A DNA stretch of 64,000 bases from an uncultured Alphaproteobacteria bacterium (GCA_903897605.1 CAIUCH010000054.1:1-64000), one strand, 5' to 3'; positions 47,298 to 56,579 are shown, counted from the stretch's first letter. The notes: generated by a model not told the origin, from the letters alone. Made by a program: numbers and translations.

Positions 47298-48470
47298 CTA
47301 TCGTTCAACGCACATCGCAATGCCCATGCCGCCGCCGATGCAGAGCGTGGTCAGACCCTTCTTGGCGCCGCGCTTGCCCATTTCGTGCAGCAGGGTGACC
47401 AGAACGCGCGCGCCCGACGCACCGATGGGATGGCCGATGGCGATGGCGCCGCCATTGACGTTCACTTTGGAAAGATCCCAGCCCATGTCCTTGTTGACGG
47501 CGCAGGCCTGGGCGGCGAAAGCCTCATTGGCCTCGATCAGATCGAGATCCTTGGCCTGCCAGCCGGCCTTCTCCAGCGCCATGCGGGAGGCGGGAATGGG
47601 ACCGGACCCCATCACCTTGGGATCGACGCCGGCCTGAGCCCAGCTGGCGATGCGGGCCAGCGGCGTAAGCCCCCGCGCCGCCGCATCCTTGGCGCTCATC
47701 AGCACCAAAGCCGCGGCGCCGTCATTGATGCCGGACGCGTTGCCGGCGGTGACCGTGCCATCCTTGGAGAAAGCCGGCCTCAGGCCTGCCATCGCGTCGT
47801 ACGTGGCGCCATCGCGGATATATTCGTCAGCGTCCACCACCGTCTCGCCCTTGCGGGTCTTGATCGTCACCGGCGCGATCTCGTCCTTGAAGCGGCCGGC
47901 CTTTCGCGCCGCTTCCGCCTTGTTCTGCGAGGCGACGGCGAACTTGTCCTGTTCTTCGCGGGTGATCTGCCATTGCTGCGCGACATTCTCGGCGGTGGTG
48001 CCCATGTGATAGCCGTTGAAGGCATCCCACAGCCCGTCCTTGATCATGGTGTCGATCAAATTGAGATCGCCCATCTTCTGGCCGGCGCGCAGATAAGCGG
48101 CATGGGTGGATTGGCTCATGGATTCCTGGCCGCCCGCCACCACGATGCGGCTGTCGCCATTCTTGATCGCCTGCGCCCCCAGCGCGACGGCGCGCAAACC
48201 GGAGCCGCACACCATGTTGATGCTCCAGGCTGGCGCGCCGACCGGCACACCGGCGGCGATGGAAGCCTGACGTGCCGGATTCTGACCTTGTGCCGCCGTC
48301 AACACCTGGCCCAGGATTACTTCGCTGACTTCGCCGGGCTCGATTTTGGCGCGGCCAAGCGCCGCCTCGATCGCCACCTTGCCCAGTTGATGCGCCGGCA
48401 AACTCGCAAAGCCTCCATTGAACGCGCCCACGGCGGTGCGCACGCCCGCAACAATCACGACTTCTTCCAC
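47298..48470 (-). CDS. phbA: acetyl-CoA acetyltransferase
   Basis: 390 residues. A biosynthetic thiolase that condenses two acetyl-CoA. The nucleophile is Cys88 in [10 protein letters not shown]; the His is in [15 protein letters not shown]; the second active-site Cys is in [10 protein letters not shown] near the C-terminus. It provides the substrate for PhbB. It is divergent from phaR, with 220 bp between them. Confidence 0.97.
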   Translation of the reverse strand: MEEVVIVAGVRTAVGAFNGGFASLPAHQLGKVAIEAALGRAKIEPGEVSEVILGQVLTAAQGQNPARQASIAAGVPVGAPAWSINMVCGSGLRAVALGAQAIKNGDSRIVVAGGQESMSQSTHAAYLRAGQKMGDLNLIDTMIKDGLWDAFNGYHMGTTAENVAQQWQITREEQDKFAVASQNKAEAARKAGRFKDEIAPVTIKTRKGETVVDADEYIRDGATYDAMAGLRPAFSKDGTVTAGNASGINDGAAALVLMSAKDAAARGLTPLARIASWAQAGVDPKVMGSGPIPASRMALEKAGWQAKDLDLIEANEAFAAQACAVNKDMGWDLSKVNVNGGAIAIGHPIGASGARVLVTLLHEMGKRGAKKGLTTLCIGGGMGIAMCVER

Positions 48471-48588
48471 CTGAATCCTCCGGCGCTGATTAACTGTCTG
48501 CCCGCAAAATGCCGCGAATGCGAGGCGTGGTAAACCGATATGAATTTCACCAGTGGAAACAAGGAATTACCAATCGTTTCGCCGGTCA

Positions 48589-48598
48589 CAACATGTTG
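48589..48598. promoter_or_regulatory. palindrome in the phbA-phaR divergent region, possible operator
   Basis: CAACATGTTG is a perfect 10-bp palindrome followed by CGCTTGC. PhaR proteins bind TGC-rich sites upstream of PHB genes and their own gene; assignment here is positional inference. Confidence 0.3.
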
Positions 48599-48690
48599 CG
48601 CTTGCTAAAATGAGGCTGGACGGACCCCGCGGCATGATGTTGTCATTGGGGAAAGTTGCGCGGTGTCGGCGAACAGAAGGTGGGGAATTC

Positions 48691-49272
48691 GTGTCGGAAG
48701 AAAAAGCCAAGGACGGACCGGTCGTCATCAAGAAATATGCGAACCGCCGGCTCTACAATACGCAGACATCCAGCTATGTGACCCTCGATCACCTGGCGGG
48801 GATGGTGAAGGAAGGCGTCGAATTTGAAGTCCAGGACGCGCGCACCGGCGACGACATCACCCGTTCGGTCCTGACCCAGATCATCTTCGAGGAAGAAGCC
48901 AAGGGCCAAAATCTTCTGCCGATCAAATTTCTGCGTCAGTTGATCCGTTTCTATGGCGACAGCCTGCAGACTTTCGTGCCGGGCTATCTGGACATGAGCA
49001 TGGACAGCTTCACCAAGAACCAGGGCGCCATGCGCGACCGCATCGCCGAAGCGATGGGCGGCGGCAACCAGATGGTCGAAAATCTTACCCGTCAGAATCT
49101 CGCCATCTTCGAAAAGGCGATGCAGGTCTTTTCGCCTTTCGGCGGCGTCATGCCCGGTCACAAGACCGACGCGCAGCCGGAAGAAAAGCCCGCCGCCAAC
49201 GATGTCGACGCCCTGAAGCGTGAAATGGAGGCCATGCGCCGCCAGATCTCGGAACTCAGCCAGCGGAAATAG
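48691..49272 (+). CDS. phaR: polyhydroxyalkanoate synthesis repressor PhaR
   Basis: 193 residues from GTG 48691 (AAGGTGGGG upstream); the open frame extends farther up but without similarity. The DNA-binding PHB/PHA accumulation domain is VIKKYANRRLYNTQTSSYV and the following TLDHLAGMVKEG (about 10-70), then PHB_acc segments (EEAKGQNLLPIKFLRQLIRF, YGDSLQTFVPGYLDMSMD). The C-terminus is a coiled coil. It represses phasin and PHB genes until PHB granules titrate it. Confidence 0.95.
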   Translation: MSEEKAKDGPVVIKKYANRRLYNTQTSSYVTLDHLAGMVKEGVEFEVQDARTGDDITRSVLTQIIFEEEAKGQNLLPIKFLRQLIRFYGDSLQTFVPGYLDMSMDSFTKNQGAMRDRIAEAMGGGNQMVENLTRQNLAIFEKAMQVFSPFGGVMPGHKTDAQPEEKPAANDVDALKREMEAMRRQISELSQRK

Positions 49273-49553
49273 TTCCGCACTGTCGGTTGGTAAATTCCTC
49301 TTCATCAAAAAGACCCAAGCGGGGCGCGGTCATCGCGTTCGTTTTGGCGTTTGCAGAGAATTTTAAGCAAACAAGACTCAATCACACCGCGCTTTTGAAT
49401 CGAAGCGGAGCGAAGTCGCACATCCCGCATTGTCTCAACGCGGGAGAAGGCGCCAATGCCGGGCGAGTTAGTTTCAAATTTAGCGAAAGATTTCAGCGGC
49501 GGGCAAAGCCTTCCCGCCATGCTGCCGGCATCGTCGAACGGGATGCCTTGCTG
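49273..49553. other. intergenic region after phaR
   Basis: No gene is supported. CCCGC/GCGGG with an 11-nt loop (about 49427-49446) is the only clear hairpin. A long open frame covers it but its first 89 codons have no protein-like features. Confidence 0.45.
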
Positions 49554-49844
49554 ATGATTTTCCGGGCCATATTCTGGATAGGACTCGTGTCGCTGCTGAT
49601 GCCGCGCGCGGCCGATCCTGGGCCTGGACGTCCGGGCGCCGGCACATCGCTTCCTTCTGCTGTGAGCTCCTGGGCCGTTTCTGGTCTCTCGCGCCCGGGG
49701 AAAGTTTGCGAGGATCACACGGCGGCGTGTGCCGGCGGCCTGGCGCTTCTGGATTCGTTTCAGAGCCATGCCTGGCAGGGACTGGCGGCGGTGAAGGCGG
49801 ACATCGAGGCCGATCGCAAGGCCCGCCAGAATAGGCGCATCTGA
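49554..49844 (+). CDS. small exported protein, DUF5330-like
   Basis: 96 residues from ATG 49554. An N-terminal hydrophobic helix (IFRAIFWIGLVSLLMP) is followed by a Gly/Pro-rich stretch and two Cys in KVCEDHTAACAGGLALLDSF, the pattern of DUF5330 proteins of alphaproteobacteria. The C-terminal helix is basic. The function is unknown. The frame is open well upstream, but the helix marks the likely start. Confidence 0.7.
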   Translation: MIFRAIFWIGLVSLLMPRAADPGPGRPGAGTSLPSAVSSWAVSGLSRPGKVCEDHTAACAGGLALLDSFQSHAWQGLAAVKADIEADRKARQNRRI

Positions 49845-49872
49845 CATTTTCGCGGCGCCGCGGCGCGCGATA

Positions 49873-50391
49873 TCAGCCTTGATCGATGGTGACTTTGACT
49901 TTTTTCGGCGTGCGCGTGCGGCGGTCCTGTCCGCGCCAGGGACGCTCCATGGCGCGGCGATCGGGACCGAAAAAAGCAGGCGCGGCGATGAAAGGTCTGG
50001 GCGCGATCAGCGCGGCGCGCAGCTTGGCGGCAACGGTCTTGGGGCTCATGGGGCGGCAGATCACATCGGTGATGCCCTGGTCGCGCGCCTTTTCCACATC
50101 GGTGCGCCGCGCGCCGTCATAAACCGCGAAGATCGGGATCATGGGATTGAGCAGCATGGCGCCGTGCCGCACCGCCAAAGCGAATGACGTGTCGCCCAAC
50201 TGGGTGCCGCCTTCCACGAACACGGCGTCGAAATGTTCAGTGCCGAGCAGTTCCAGGGCCCGTCGCGGCTCGTCGATCAAGACGATCCGGTGCAGACCGA
50301 TGGCGGTGAGCACGGTACGCAGCATCGTGCCGGACTGCCCCTTGGCGCCGACCACCAGAATGCGCGCGGCATCGATATCCAACTGTGCCAT
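49873..50391 (-). CDS. degenerate response-regulator receiver protein
   Basis: 172 residues. A CheY-like fold can be traced (ARILVVGAKGQSGTMLRTVL to DVICRPMSPKTVAAKLRAAL), but the acidic pair after strand 1 is replaced (VVGAKG), the phospho-acceptor Asp after strand 3 is Glu-Gly-Gly (VFVEGG), and the Lys before Pro is Arg. It is probably not phosphorylated. The tail GPDRRAMERPWRGQDRRTRT is basic, as in several alphaproteobacterial single-domain regulators. The partner is unknown. Confidence 0.82.
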   Translation of the reverse strand: MAQLDIDAARILVVGAKGQSGTMLRTVLTAIGLHRIVLIDEPRRALELLGTEHFDAVFVEGGTQLGDTSFALAVRHGAMLLNPMIPIFAVYDGARRTDVEKARDQGITDVICRPMSPKTVAAKLRAALIAPRPFIAAPAFFGPDRRAMERPWRGQDRRTRTPKKVKVTIDQG

Positions 50392-50460
50392 GGAGCCCCG
50401 GAATGAGGGCGCATCTTGTCCTTGCTCGCCTTAAAGGGCGGTAAAGGCTAGGGTCTTGGC

Positions 50461-50778
50461 ATGAACATCGCCCGCGCACTGTCCCGGCTTGCCACGCTGG
50501 CCGCGTTGGTCGCGCTTGCCGGATGCCTGAGCGCCTCGGACCGCGCCCTGCGCAAGACCCCGGATTTCAAGGCGGGCTATTCGGACGGCTGCGCCAGCGC
50601 CGGCACCCAGGGTGCGAATATGCGCGACACCAGTTTGATGCGCGACGAAGAATCCTATCGCACCAACAAGGGCTATCGCACCGGCTGGGGCACTGGCCTC
50701 AACGCCTGCCGTCCCTATCAGCCCAACGGCAATATGCTGCCGCCGCCCGGCCAGGGCCCCATCCCCGATCCCCGCTGA
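50461..50778 (+). CDS. small lipoprotein
   Basis: 105 residues. A lipoprotein signal with lipobox LAGC (Cys at about 22), then DFKAGYSDGCASAGTQGAN, YRTNKGYRTGWGTGLNACRP and a Pro-rich tail. Two further Cys could pair. The repeated GYxxGxxxG-like motifs are typical of small outer-membrane lipoproteins of this class, but I recognise no function. It is divergent from the receiver gene. Confidence 0.8.
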   Translation: MNIARALSRLATLAALVALAGCLSASDRALRKTPDFKAGYSDGCASAGTQGANMRDTSLMRDEESYRTNKGYRTGWGTGLNACRPYQPNGNMLPPPGQGPIPDPR

Positions 50779-50881
50779 GACCTCCGCAAAAGCTTCACAC
50801 AAAGATTAATGCCGCATTAACCATTGGCGCGCAGGCTGAGCGATAATCCGTGTACGGTTCTTTGGCAGGAGCGGCACAGCG

Positions 50882-50989
50882 ATGTTAGGTCATCTGGTTT
50901 CCAACACGTTTGGCGGCGGTCCCGCTCGCCCCGCGCGCGGCGCGCCCGGCCTGCTGCGCCGTCTTTGGACCTATATCTTCAAGCGCTGA
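50882..50989 (+). CDS. possible 35-residue basic peptide
   Basis: ATG 50882 to TGA 50987-50989, product MLGHLVSNTFGGGPARPARG and 15 further residues ending WTYIFKR. AGGAG lies about 9 nt upstream. It is basic, with a short hydrophobic tail. It ends 1 nt before the convergent merR-type stop codon. Too short to prove by eye. Confidence 0.4.
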   Translation: MLGHLVSNTFGGGPARPARGAPGLLRRLWTYIFKR

Positions 50990-50990
50990 T

Positions 50991-51446
50991 TCAACCCTTG
51001 GCGGTCAAGGGCCGGGTGGGCACGGCCTGGACATTCTCCTGCTCGAAGAACAGGGGCCATGGCGTGCGGGGTTTGCCTTCCAGCGCCGCGTCGATGTCGC
51101 GGATGCCATCGCGCAACTGGCGCAGCGCCTGATCGATGTCGAGCTTCTGGCGCTCCAGCACCACGATCCGCTCTTCGAATTTCTTGCGGGCATGCACCAT
51201 CTGGGCGTGCTCGCCATCCTTGCCGTCATACATGTCCAGCACTTCGCGGATCTCCGCCAGGCTGAACCCCAGCCTTCGGCCCCGCAGGATGAGAATGATG
51301 CGGGCGCGATCACGCGCCGCATAAAGCCGGGTCTGGCCGCGGCGGCCGGGCGCGATCAGGTTTTCGTCTTCATAGAAACGCAAGGTGCGCGCCGTGACGG
51401 AGAATTCCTTGGTGAGCTGACGGATGGTATAAATCTGGCTGCTCAT
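50991..51446 (-). CDS. MerR family transcriptional regulator
   Basis: 151 residues. The MerR winged helix (about 5-75) has YTIRQLTKEFSVTARTLRFYEDENLI and RGRRLGFSLAEIREVLDMYD; a long coiled-coil dimerisation helix follows (about 80-120). No Cys cluster of metal-sensing members is seen. The pattern resembles the LiuR-like group that controls branched-chain or fatty-acid catabolism; an acyl-CoA ligase lies at 54943 but no operon links them. Confidence 0.92.
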   Translation of the reverse strand: MSSQIYTIRQLTKEFSVTARTLRFYEDENLIAPGRRGQTRLYAARDRARIILILRGRRLGFSLAEIREVLDMYDGKDGEHAQMVHARKKFEERIVVLERQKLDIDQALRQLRDGIRDIDAALEGKPRTPWPLFFEQENVQAVPTRPLTAKG

Positions 51447-51499
51447 GACGCGCTCGTGTCATTTATCGCGTATAACGATGGCCGTTCCTTACCCCGACG

Positions 51500-52690
51500 T
51501 CAACTGCCGTGCGCGCATAACGATATCTGGTTGACCCACGCCAAAGCTTGCGCGTCCCGGCCGCCACACACCGGCGCTGCGATGCTGCGTGCTTCCGCGT
51601 CGCGGTGCAGAACCGTCAGGTCCAAAGCCAGAATGGCGCGGATGCGCTCGGAAAAACTTCGCCGGAACGCCGGATTGTCCTGATTGAGGCGAAGCGCGGC
51701 GCGCAGATACGGCTCGGCGGCGCTGGCGTCCTTTTCCTGCAGCAGCGCCAGGCCGCGAAAATATTGCGCACGTGGATCGCGCGGATATTGCTGCGCCAGG
51801 TCATAGGAATTGGCCGCGATCATTTCAGGTGTTTGCGGCAAGCGGTCGAAGGGAACCAGCTCTCGGCCCGGTTTGGCATAGCGATCGAAATTGCCGTTGA
51901 CGATGGGAAAACAGCTGACGGTGATGAGAAAAATCACCCCGCCCAGGGCCGCCGCGATGCCGCCATGCGACGGTACTTCATCGCTTTCACGCCAGGATGC
52001 CATCATGGCGAAGACCAACGCCACACCCATCAAGGCGCCGCCGATATGGGCGTTGACATCAACCGTAGCGCCTTCCCGCGTCACGGCCGGCACCAGAGCA
52101 GGAAAGAGCAGCGCACCCGCAAGCCAGCGGCGCAGGCGCGGCCAACGCACATCGTCATGGAAGCTGGCGGCGAACATCGCGCCCAATACCGCGATGATGG
52201 CGCCGGAGGCGCCCACGCTGATCATGTCGGCCGGATCCGCGAAGAGGGAGAACAGCGTGCCGCCCATCCCGCCGGCCAGATAGATCGCCGCGAACCATCC
52301 CGCGCCCACCGCGCTTTCCAGCAACAGACCCGCCAAGAGCAAGGCGATCAGATTGCCGATCAGATGCGAAGCGGAGCCATGAAGAAATGGCGCGGTGAAA
52401 AGCCGCCACCATTCTCCCTGCCCCAGCACCAGGGCGCGATCGGTGGCGCCCGCACCCAGCAGGGTGAAATGACCGGGCGCGGCGCGGCCGACCATGTCGG
52501 TGGCCAGGCGGATCTCCCGAAGGAATTCAAAACAGAGCCAGGCGGCAAAGAGAATGGTGCACCAGGGAAGGCGGCCAAGCCATCCGGGGCGGCGTAAGCC
52601 AACCGGCGCGGCAGCCGGAACAACTGCCGGCGACGATGCCTGTTTGGGACCTGTCGCGCCCTCGCGGCGGCCGAATGTTCCAGCCGGCAT
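51500..52690 (-). CDS. rhomboid-family intramembrane serine protease with TPR-like tail
   Basis: 396 residues from ATG 52690. Six or more membrane helices. Rhomboid features are HLIGN (about 109-113), the nucleophile Ser162 in VGASGAIIAVLG and His215 in VNAHIGGALMG; catalysis uses this Ser-His pair. The C-terminal soluble part (about 290-396) has a TPR-like repeat, RAQYFRGLALLQEKDASAAE. The substrates are unknown. An alternative GTG start lies at 52699. Confidence 0.93.
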   Translation of the reverse strand: MPAGTFGRREGATGPKQASSPAVVPAAAPVGLRRPGWLGRLPWCTILFAAWLCFEFLREIRLATDMVGRAAPGHFTLLGAGATDRALVLGQGEWWRLFTAPFLHGSASHLIGNLIALLLAGLLLESAVGAGWFAAIYLAGGMGGTLFSLFADPADMISVGASGAIIAVLGAMFAASFHDDVRWPRLRRWLAGALLFPALVPAVTREGATVDVNAHIGGALMGVALVFAMMASWRESDEVPSHGGIAAALGGVIFLITVSCFPIVNGNFDRYAKPGRELVPFDRLPQTPEMIAANSYDLAQQYPRDPRAQYFRGLALLQEKDASAAEPYLRAALRLNQDNPAFRRSFSERIRAILALDLTVLHRDAEARSIAAPVCGGRDAQALAWVNQISLCAHGS

Positions 52691-52699
52691 GCCACCCAC

Positions 52700-53163
52700 C
52701 TTGTTATGGGCGCAAGGCTAATGCCGTTGTGCTTTCCCATTGGTAAAACAAACCGGATGTTTCACCGCTGGATTTATTCCGCCGCGGCGCGCACCGCCTG
52801 GTTCTCACGCGCCAGATTTTCCGCCGCATAATCCCGGTTGAGAATCCTGACCAGCACCGTTTCCGGATATTTGGGCTGGGCATCTGCCAGTCCGGACAAT
52901 TGGCATGTTTCCAGACATCGATGGCGAGAAGGCAATTGATGGCATAAAGCGCGGTCTACAAACCGGCGGCTTTCCCGTCAACGCGCGAAAGCGTGCAACG
53001 ATCCGCGCCCCCAAATTAATTATTGTTATCGCGTCTGCGAAGAAATCGCATTTCGCGAAAATTCGTGATCTTGATGAACACAATTGTCACTCGACATTCG
53101 CATCCCCGTCGCGCAAACAAGACGCATGCGGGGTAGGAGACGTCAAAAACTCGGGAGGCAGTG
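52700..53163. other. 464-bp gap with a possible gene remnant
   Basis: No intact gene. On the minus strand a frame without a start, open from 52977 to a TAA at 52774-52776, ends RILNRDYAAENLARENQAV and looks like a protein C-terminus; a neighbouring frame reads LYAINCLLAIDVWKHANCPD. Together they may be a frame-shifted remnant. The right part (about 53010-53150) is AT-richer and should hold the promoter of the next gene. Confidence 0.4.
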
Positions 53164-53373
53164 ATGCCCGCTTATGAAATCTGCTATTTGGACGCTACCG
53201 GCGCCCTCACCTACAAATTCCTCGCCAATTGCGAGGATGATGGCCGCGCCAAGGTCCTTGCCCATGCGATGAAACTGCCCAGCGCCAAGCGGCTGGAAGT
53301 ATGGAGCGGCGAAGCGTTGATCTATGCGCGCCCTTCCGACATGGCGCAGGCCGCGCTGCTGCGGGCCAGCTAG
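53164..53373 (+). CDS. small hypothetical protein
   Basis: 69 residues: MPAYEICYLDATGALTYKF, then CEDDGRAKVLAHAMKLPSAKRLEVWSGE. It has alternating strand and helix, no membrane segment. GGGAGG lies 5 nt before ATG 53164. Proteins of this shape are frequent, unnamed, in alphaproteobacteria. The 3' end overlaps the convergent aminotransferase by 4 nt. Confidence 0.75.
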   Translation: MPAYEICYLDATGALTYKFLANCEDDGRAKVLAHAMKLPSAKRLEVWSGEALIYARPSDMAQAALLRAS

Positions 53374-54749
53374 AACAATCTTTCCCGCTTTGCCCAGTCC
53401 GCCGTCGCATCCAGCGCGCGGGTGAGACGATCGAACAGCTCATTGATCTCGGCTTCGCTGATGATCAAGGGCGGGCAGAGCGCAATGCGGTCGGTGGGCA
53501 AAGGCCGTACGATCAGGCCTTCGGCTTCCGCGAAGTTCACCGCGGTCTGCGCCACCTGCCGGTCGGCCGGGAAATGCGCCTTGGTCTTTTTGTCGGCGAC
53601 CAGTTCGAGGCCGGCGATCAGGCCGACGCCCCTGGCTTCGCCCACCAGCGGGTGATCCTCCAATTGCTTCAGCCTTGCCAGAAAGACCGGAGAGACGTGA
53701 CGGACATGCCCGACAATGTCGCGGCGCTGATAGATCTCGATGGCCTTGAGCGCCACCGCCGTGGTCACCGGATGACCGCCATAGGTGAGGCCATGTCCCA
53801 ACACGCCGATACGGTTCGATTCCCGGTCGATCACGTCGGTCAATTCCGGCGACAGCAGCACGGCGGAGACCGGCAGATAGGCGCTGGACAATCCCTTGGC
53901 CAATGACACGCTGTCGGGCTCGAAGCCGTATTTGGCGCAGCCGAACCATTCGCCGGTGCGGCCGAAGCCGGTGATGATCTCGTCGCTGATCAGCGGGATG
54001 CCGTGGCGGATCAGGACTTTGGTGATGGCGTCGAAATACCCGTCCGGCGGTACGATGGCGCCGCCCGCACCCATCACCGGCTCCACGATCATGGCGGCGA
54101 TGGTATCGGGATCTTCCTTCTCGATCAGGGCCTGGAGATTGGCGGCAAGACGCGTGGAATATTCCATTTCGCTCTCGCCCGGTTCGGCGCCGCGATAATG
54201 ATGCGGCAGATCGGCATGGACGGCGAAATCGAAGGGCGCGTCGAAGCCCTGATGGATGCTGGGAATGCCGGTCAGGCTCGCCGCCGCCAGGGTGACGCCG
54301 TGATAGCCCATGCGGCGGGAGATGATTTTCTTTTTCCTGTGTTGTCCCCGCGCATTGGCGGCATACCAGGCGAAGCGCACCTGGGTGTCGTTGGCTTCGG
54401 AGCCGGAGCAGCCGAAAAACACCTTGCCCACCGGAAAGGGTGAAATTTCCTTCAGCTTTTCCGCCAGCGCCGCGGCGGGCTCATGGCTCTTGCCGCCAAA
54501 GACATGGCCATAGGCGAGTTTTTGCATCTGCTCGGTGGCGGCCTCGATCAGTTCGTTGTCGCCCCAGCCCAGTGCGGTGCACCAAAGCCCCGACATGCCT
54601 TCGATATAATCGCGTCCGGCGGTGTCGAAGACCCGCACCCCTTCGCCACGTTCGATGATCAGCGGACCCCGTTCCGCCAGCACCTTCAGATTGGTGAGCG
54701 GATGCAGCAGGGAATTGAGATCACGGGTTTGGGCATTGGAGAGGGGCAT
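53370..54749 (-). CDS. class III (omega) aminotransferase
   Basis: 459 residues. PLP-dependent. PLP phosphate-binding SGSEANDTQVRFAWY; MGYHGVTLAAASLTG; the Asp of SDEIITGFGRTGEWFG; the Schiff-base Lys in SLAKGLSSAYLP (about 290). Closest in pattern to putrescine/beta-alanine:pyruvate aminotransferases, but the amine donor cannot be read from sequence. No polyamine genes are adjacent. Confidence 0.95.
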   Translation of the reverse strand: MPLSNAQTRDLNSLLHPLTNLKVLAERGPLIIERGEGVRVFDTAGRDYIEGMSGLWCTALGWGDNELIEAATEQMQKLAYGHVFGGKSHEPAAALAEKLKEISPFPVGKVFFGCSGSEANDTQVRFAWYAANARGQHRKKKIISRRMGYHGVTLAAASLTGIPSIHQGFDAPFDFAVHADLPHHYRGAEPGESEMEYSTRLAANLQALIEKEDPDTIAAMIVEPVMGAGGAIVPPDGYFDAITKVLIRHGIPLISDEIITGFGRTGEWFGCAKYGFEPDSVSLAKGLSSAYLPVSAVLLSPELTDVIDRESNRIGVLGHGLTYGGHPVTTAVALKAIEIYQRRDIVGHVRHVSPVFLARLKQLEDHPLVGEARGVGLIAGLELVADKKTKAHFPADRQVAQTAVNFAEAEGLIVRPLPTDRIALCPPLIISEAEINELFDRLTRALDATADWAKRERLF

Positions 54750-54831
54750 GACGGGCCTTTCAAGAGCGCCGGGACTTTAGCCTTTTGCACAGCCCTCGCC
54801 ACGTTCTTGTGGCAAGCTGATTGAATAGAGC

Positions 54832-54922
54832 GGAGCATCGGCCAGGAAAAGTACGGCCCCAACCTATATTTTGGGCCGCGTGGCCTACGCTGTCGCTAGG
54901 CCACCCGTCCGGCCGTGCGACC
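54832..54922 (+). repeat. REP-like element, family I copy 4 (expanded)
   Basis: Left end GGAGCATCGGCCAGGAAAAG, right end CCGTCCGGCCGTGCGACC, but the centre is about 50 nt and holds two other hairpins: GGCCCCAA/TTGGGCC and GTGGCCTA/TAGGCCAC (the second perfect). It ends about 20 nt before the acyl-CoA ligase start. Confidence 0.85.
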
Positions 54923-54942
54923 TACAAAAAGGAAGAGCAGCC

Positions 54943-56562
54943 ATGCGCGGACTGATGCAGGACTGGCCTATGCGCGTGCACCGTTTCATCGACCATGCCG
55001 CGCTGTATCACCGGGGTGCCCGCATCGTCAGCCGCACCGTCGAAGGCGGTATCCATCACACCAATTATGCCGAGATCCGCACCCGTGCCCTGAAGCTCAC
55101 CGGCGCACTGTCGCGCCGCGGGGTCAAGGCCGGCGACCGGATCGCAACCCTGGCCTGGAACACGCACCGCCATGTCGAAGCCTGGTATGGCATCGCCGGC
55201 GCCGGCGCGATCTATCACACCTTGAACCCACGCCTGTTTCCCAACCAGATCGCCTGGATCACCAATCACGGCGGCGCGAAAATGCTGATGTTCGACACCT
55301 GCTTCATGCCGATCCTGGAACAGGTCGCGCCTTTGCTGAAGCATGTCGAAACCTATGTCGCGCTTTGCGATGCGGCGCATCTGCCCAAGGTCAAGCTACC
55401 TGGCAAGCTGATTGCCTATGAGGATCTAATCGCGGGCAAGGAAGGGCGCTGGGCCGAAATGCATGAGAATGATGCTTGCGGGCTTTGCTACACTTCCGGC
55501 ACCACCGGCGATCCCAAGGGCGTGCTCTATTCGCACCGCTCCAATACCTTGCACGCGCTATTGGCGGGACAGACCCCCGGCCTGGGAATGGGCGCCAGCG
55601 ATGTGCATCTGCCGGTGGTGCCGATGTTTCATGCCAATGGCTGGGGCATTCCCTTCATCGCCCCGATGGCGGGCGCCAGCCTGATCATGCCGGGCCCGAA
55701 ACTGGACGGCGCTTCGCTGTACGAATTGATGGAGAGCGAGCGGGTCACCGCCACCGCCGGCGTGCCCACCGTCTGGCTGGGGCTGCTGCAATATCTGGAA
55801 GCCAACAAACTGGAATTTCATTATTTGAAACGCGTGGTGATCGGCGGCGCCGCAGTGCCCCGCGCCATGATCGAAGCCTTCGAGGATCGCGGCATTGCCG
55901 TCACCCATGCCTGGGGCATGACCGAGATGAGCCCTTCCGGCAGCATGAGTGCGATCAAGCCGCCGCTGGACGAACTTCCCCGCCCGCGCCAGATCGACGC
56001 TCTGTGCAAGCAGGGCTATCCCCTGTTCGGCGTAGAAATGAAGATCACCGACGACAAGGGCCGCGAACGCGCCCGCGACGGCAACAGCGTGGGGCGGCTG
56101 AAAGTGAAGGGGCCCGCCGTGGCGCGCGGTTACTACAGGAGCGTGGGCGGCGATGCTTTCGACCGCGAGGGCTGGTTCGACACCGGCGATGTCGCCAGCC
56201 TGGATGCCGAAGGCTTCATGCGCATCACCGACCGATCCAAGGATGTGATCAAATCGGGCGGCGAATGGATTTCCACCATCGAGATCGAGAATCTGGCGGT
56301 CGGCCATCCCGATGTCGCCGAAGCCGCCGCGATCGGCGTGCCGCACCCCAAATGGGGCGAAAGGCCGCTGCTGATCGTGGTCGCCAAACCGGGGACCAAG
56401 CCCACCCAGGACGCGCTGCTGGTCCATCTGCAAGGCAAGATCGCCAAATGGTGGCTTCCTGACGCGGTGGTGTTGGTGGACGAAATCCCGCATACCGCGG
56501 CAGGAAAAATTCTCAAAACGCAATTGCGCCGCCAATTCGCGGATTTTAGGTTGGACCGATAG
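54943..56562 (+). CDS. acyl-CoA ligase (AMP-forming, medium/long-chain type)
   Basis: 539 residues from ATG 54943 (AAGGAAGAG upstream). The adenylate-forming P-loop YTSGTTGDPKG is at 183-193; HAWGMTEMSPSGSM holds the A5 motif; GWFDTGDVASLDAEGFMRIT and DRSKDVIKSGGEWIS the A7-A8 motifs; the catalytic Lys is in AAGKILKTQLR. It resembles FadD-like and methylthiopropionyl-CoA ligases (DmdB); the substrate is unknown. The DUF1499 gene follows after 17 nt. Confidence 0.95.
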   Translation: MRGLMQDWPMRVHRFIDHAALYHRGARIVSRTVEGGIHHTNYAEIRTRALKLTGALSRRGVKAGDRIATLAWNTHRHVEAWYGIAGAGAIYHTLNPRLFPNQIAWITNHGGAKMLMFDTCFMPILEQVAPLLKHVETYVALCDAAHLPKVKLPGKLIAYEDLIAGKEGRWAEMHENDACGLCYTSGTTGDPKGVLYSHRSNTLHALLAGQTPGLGMGASDVHLPVVPMFHANGWGIPFIAPMAGASLIMPGPKLDGASLYELMESERVTATAGVPTVWLGLLQYLEANKLEFHYLKRVVIGGAAVPRAMIEAFEDRGIAVTHAWGMTEMSPSGSMSAIKPPLDELPRPRQIDALCKQGYPLFGVEMKITDDKGRERARDGNSVGRLKVKGPAVARGYYRSVGGDAFDREGWFDTGDVASLDAEGFMRITDRSKDVIKSGGEWISTIEIENLAVGHPDVAEAAAIGVPHPKWGERPLLIVVAKPGTKPTQDALLVHLQGKIAKWWLPDAVVLVDEIPHTAAGKILKTQLRRQFADFRLDR

Positions 56563-56579
56563 TCACTTTACGAGTTTCC

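Noticed and set aside
54781-54960. Orphan gene-terminus duplication at REP-like copy 4
   Set aside because: No repeat of the acyl-CoA ligase 5' end is found left of the element.
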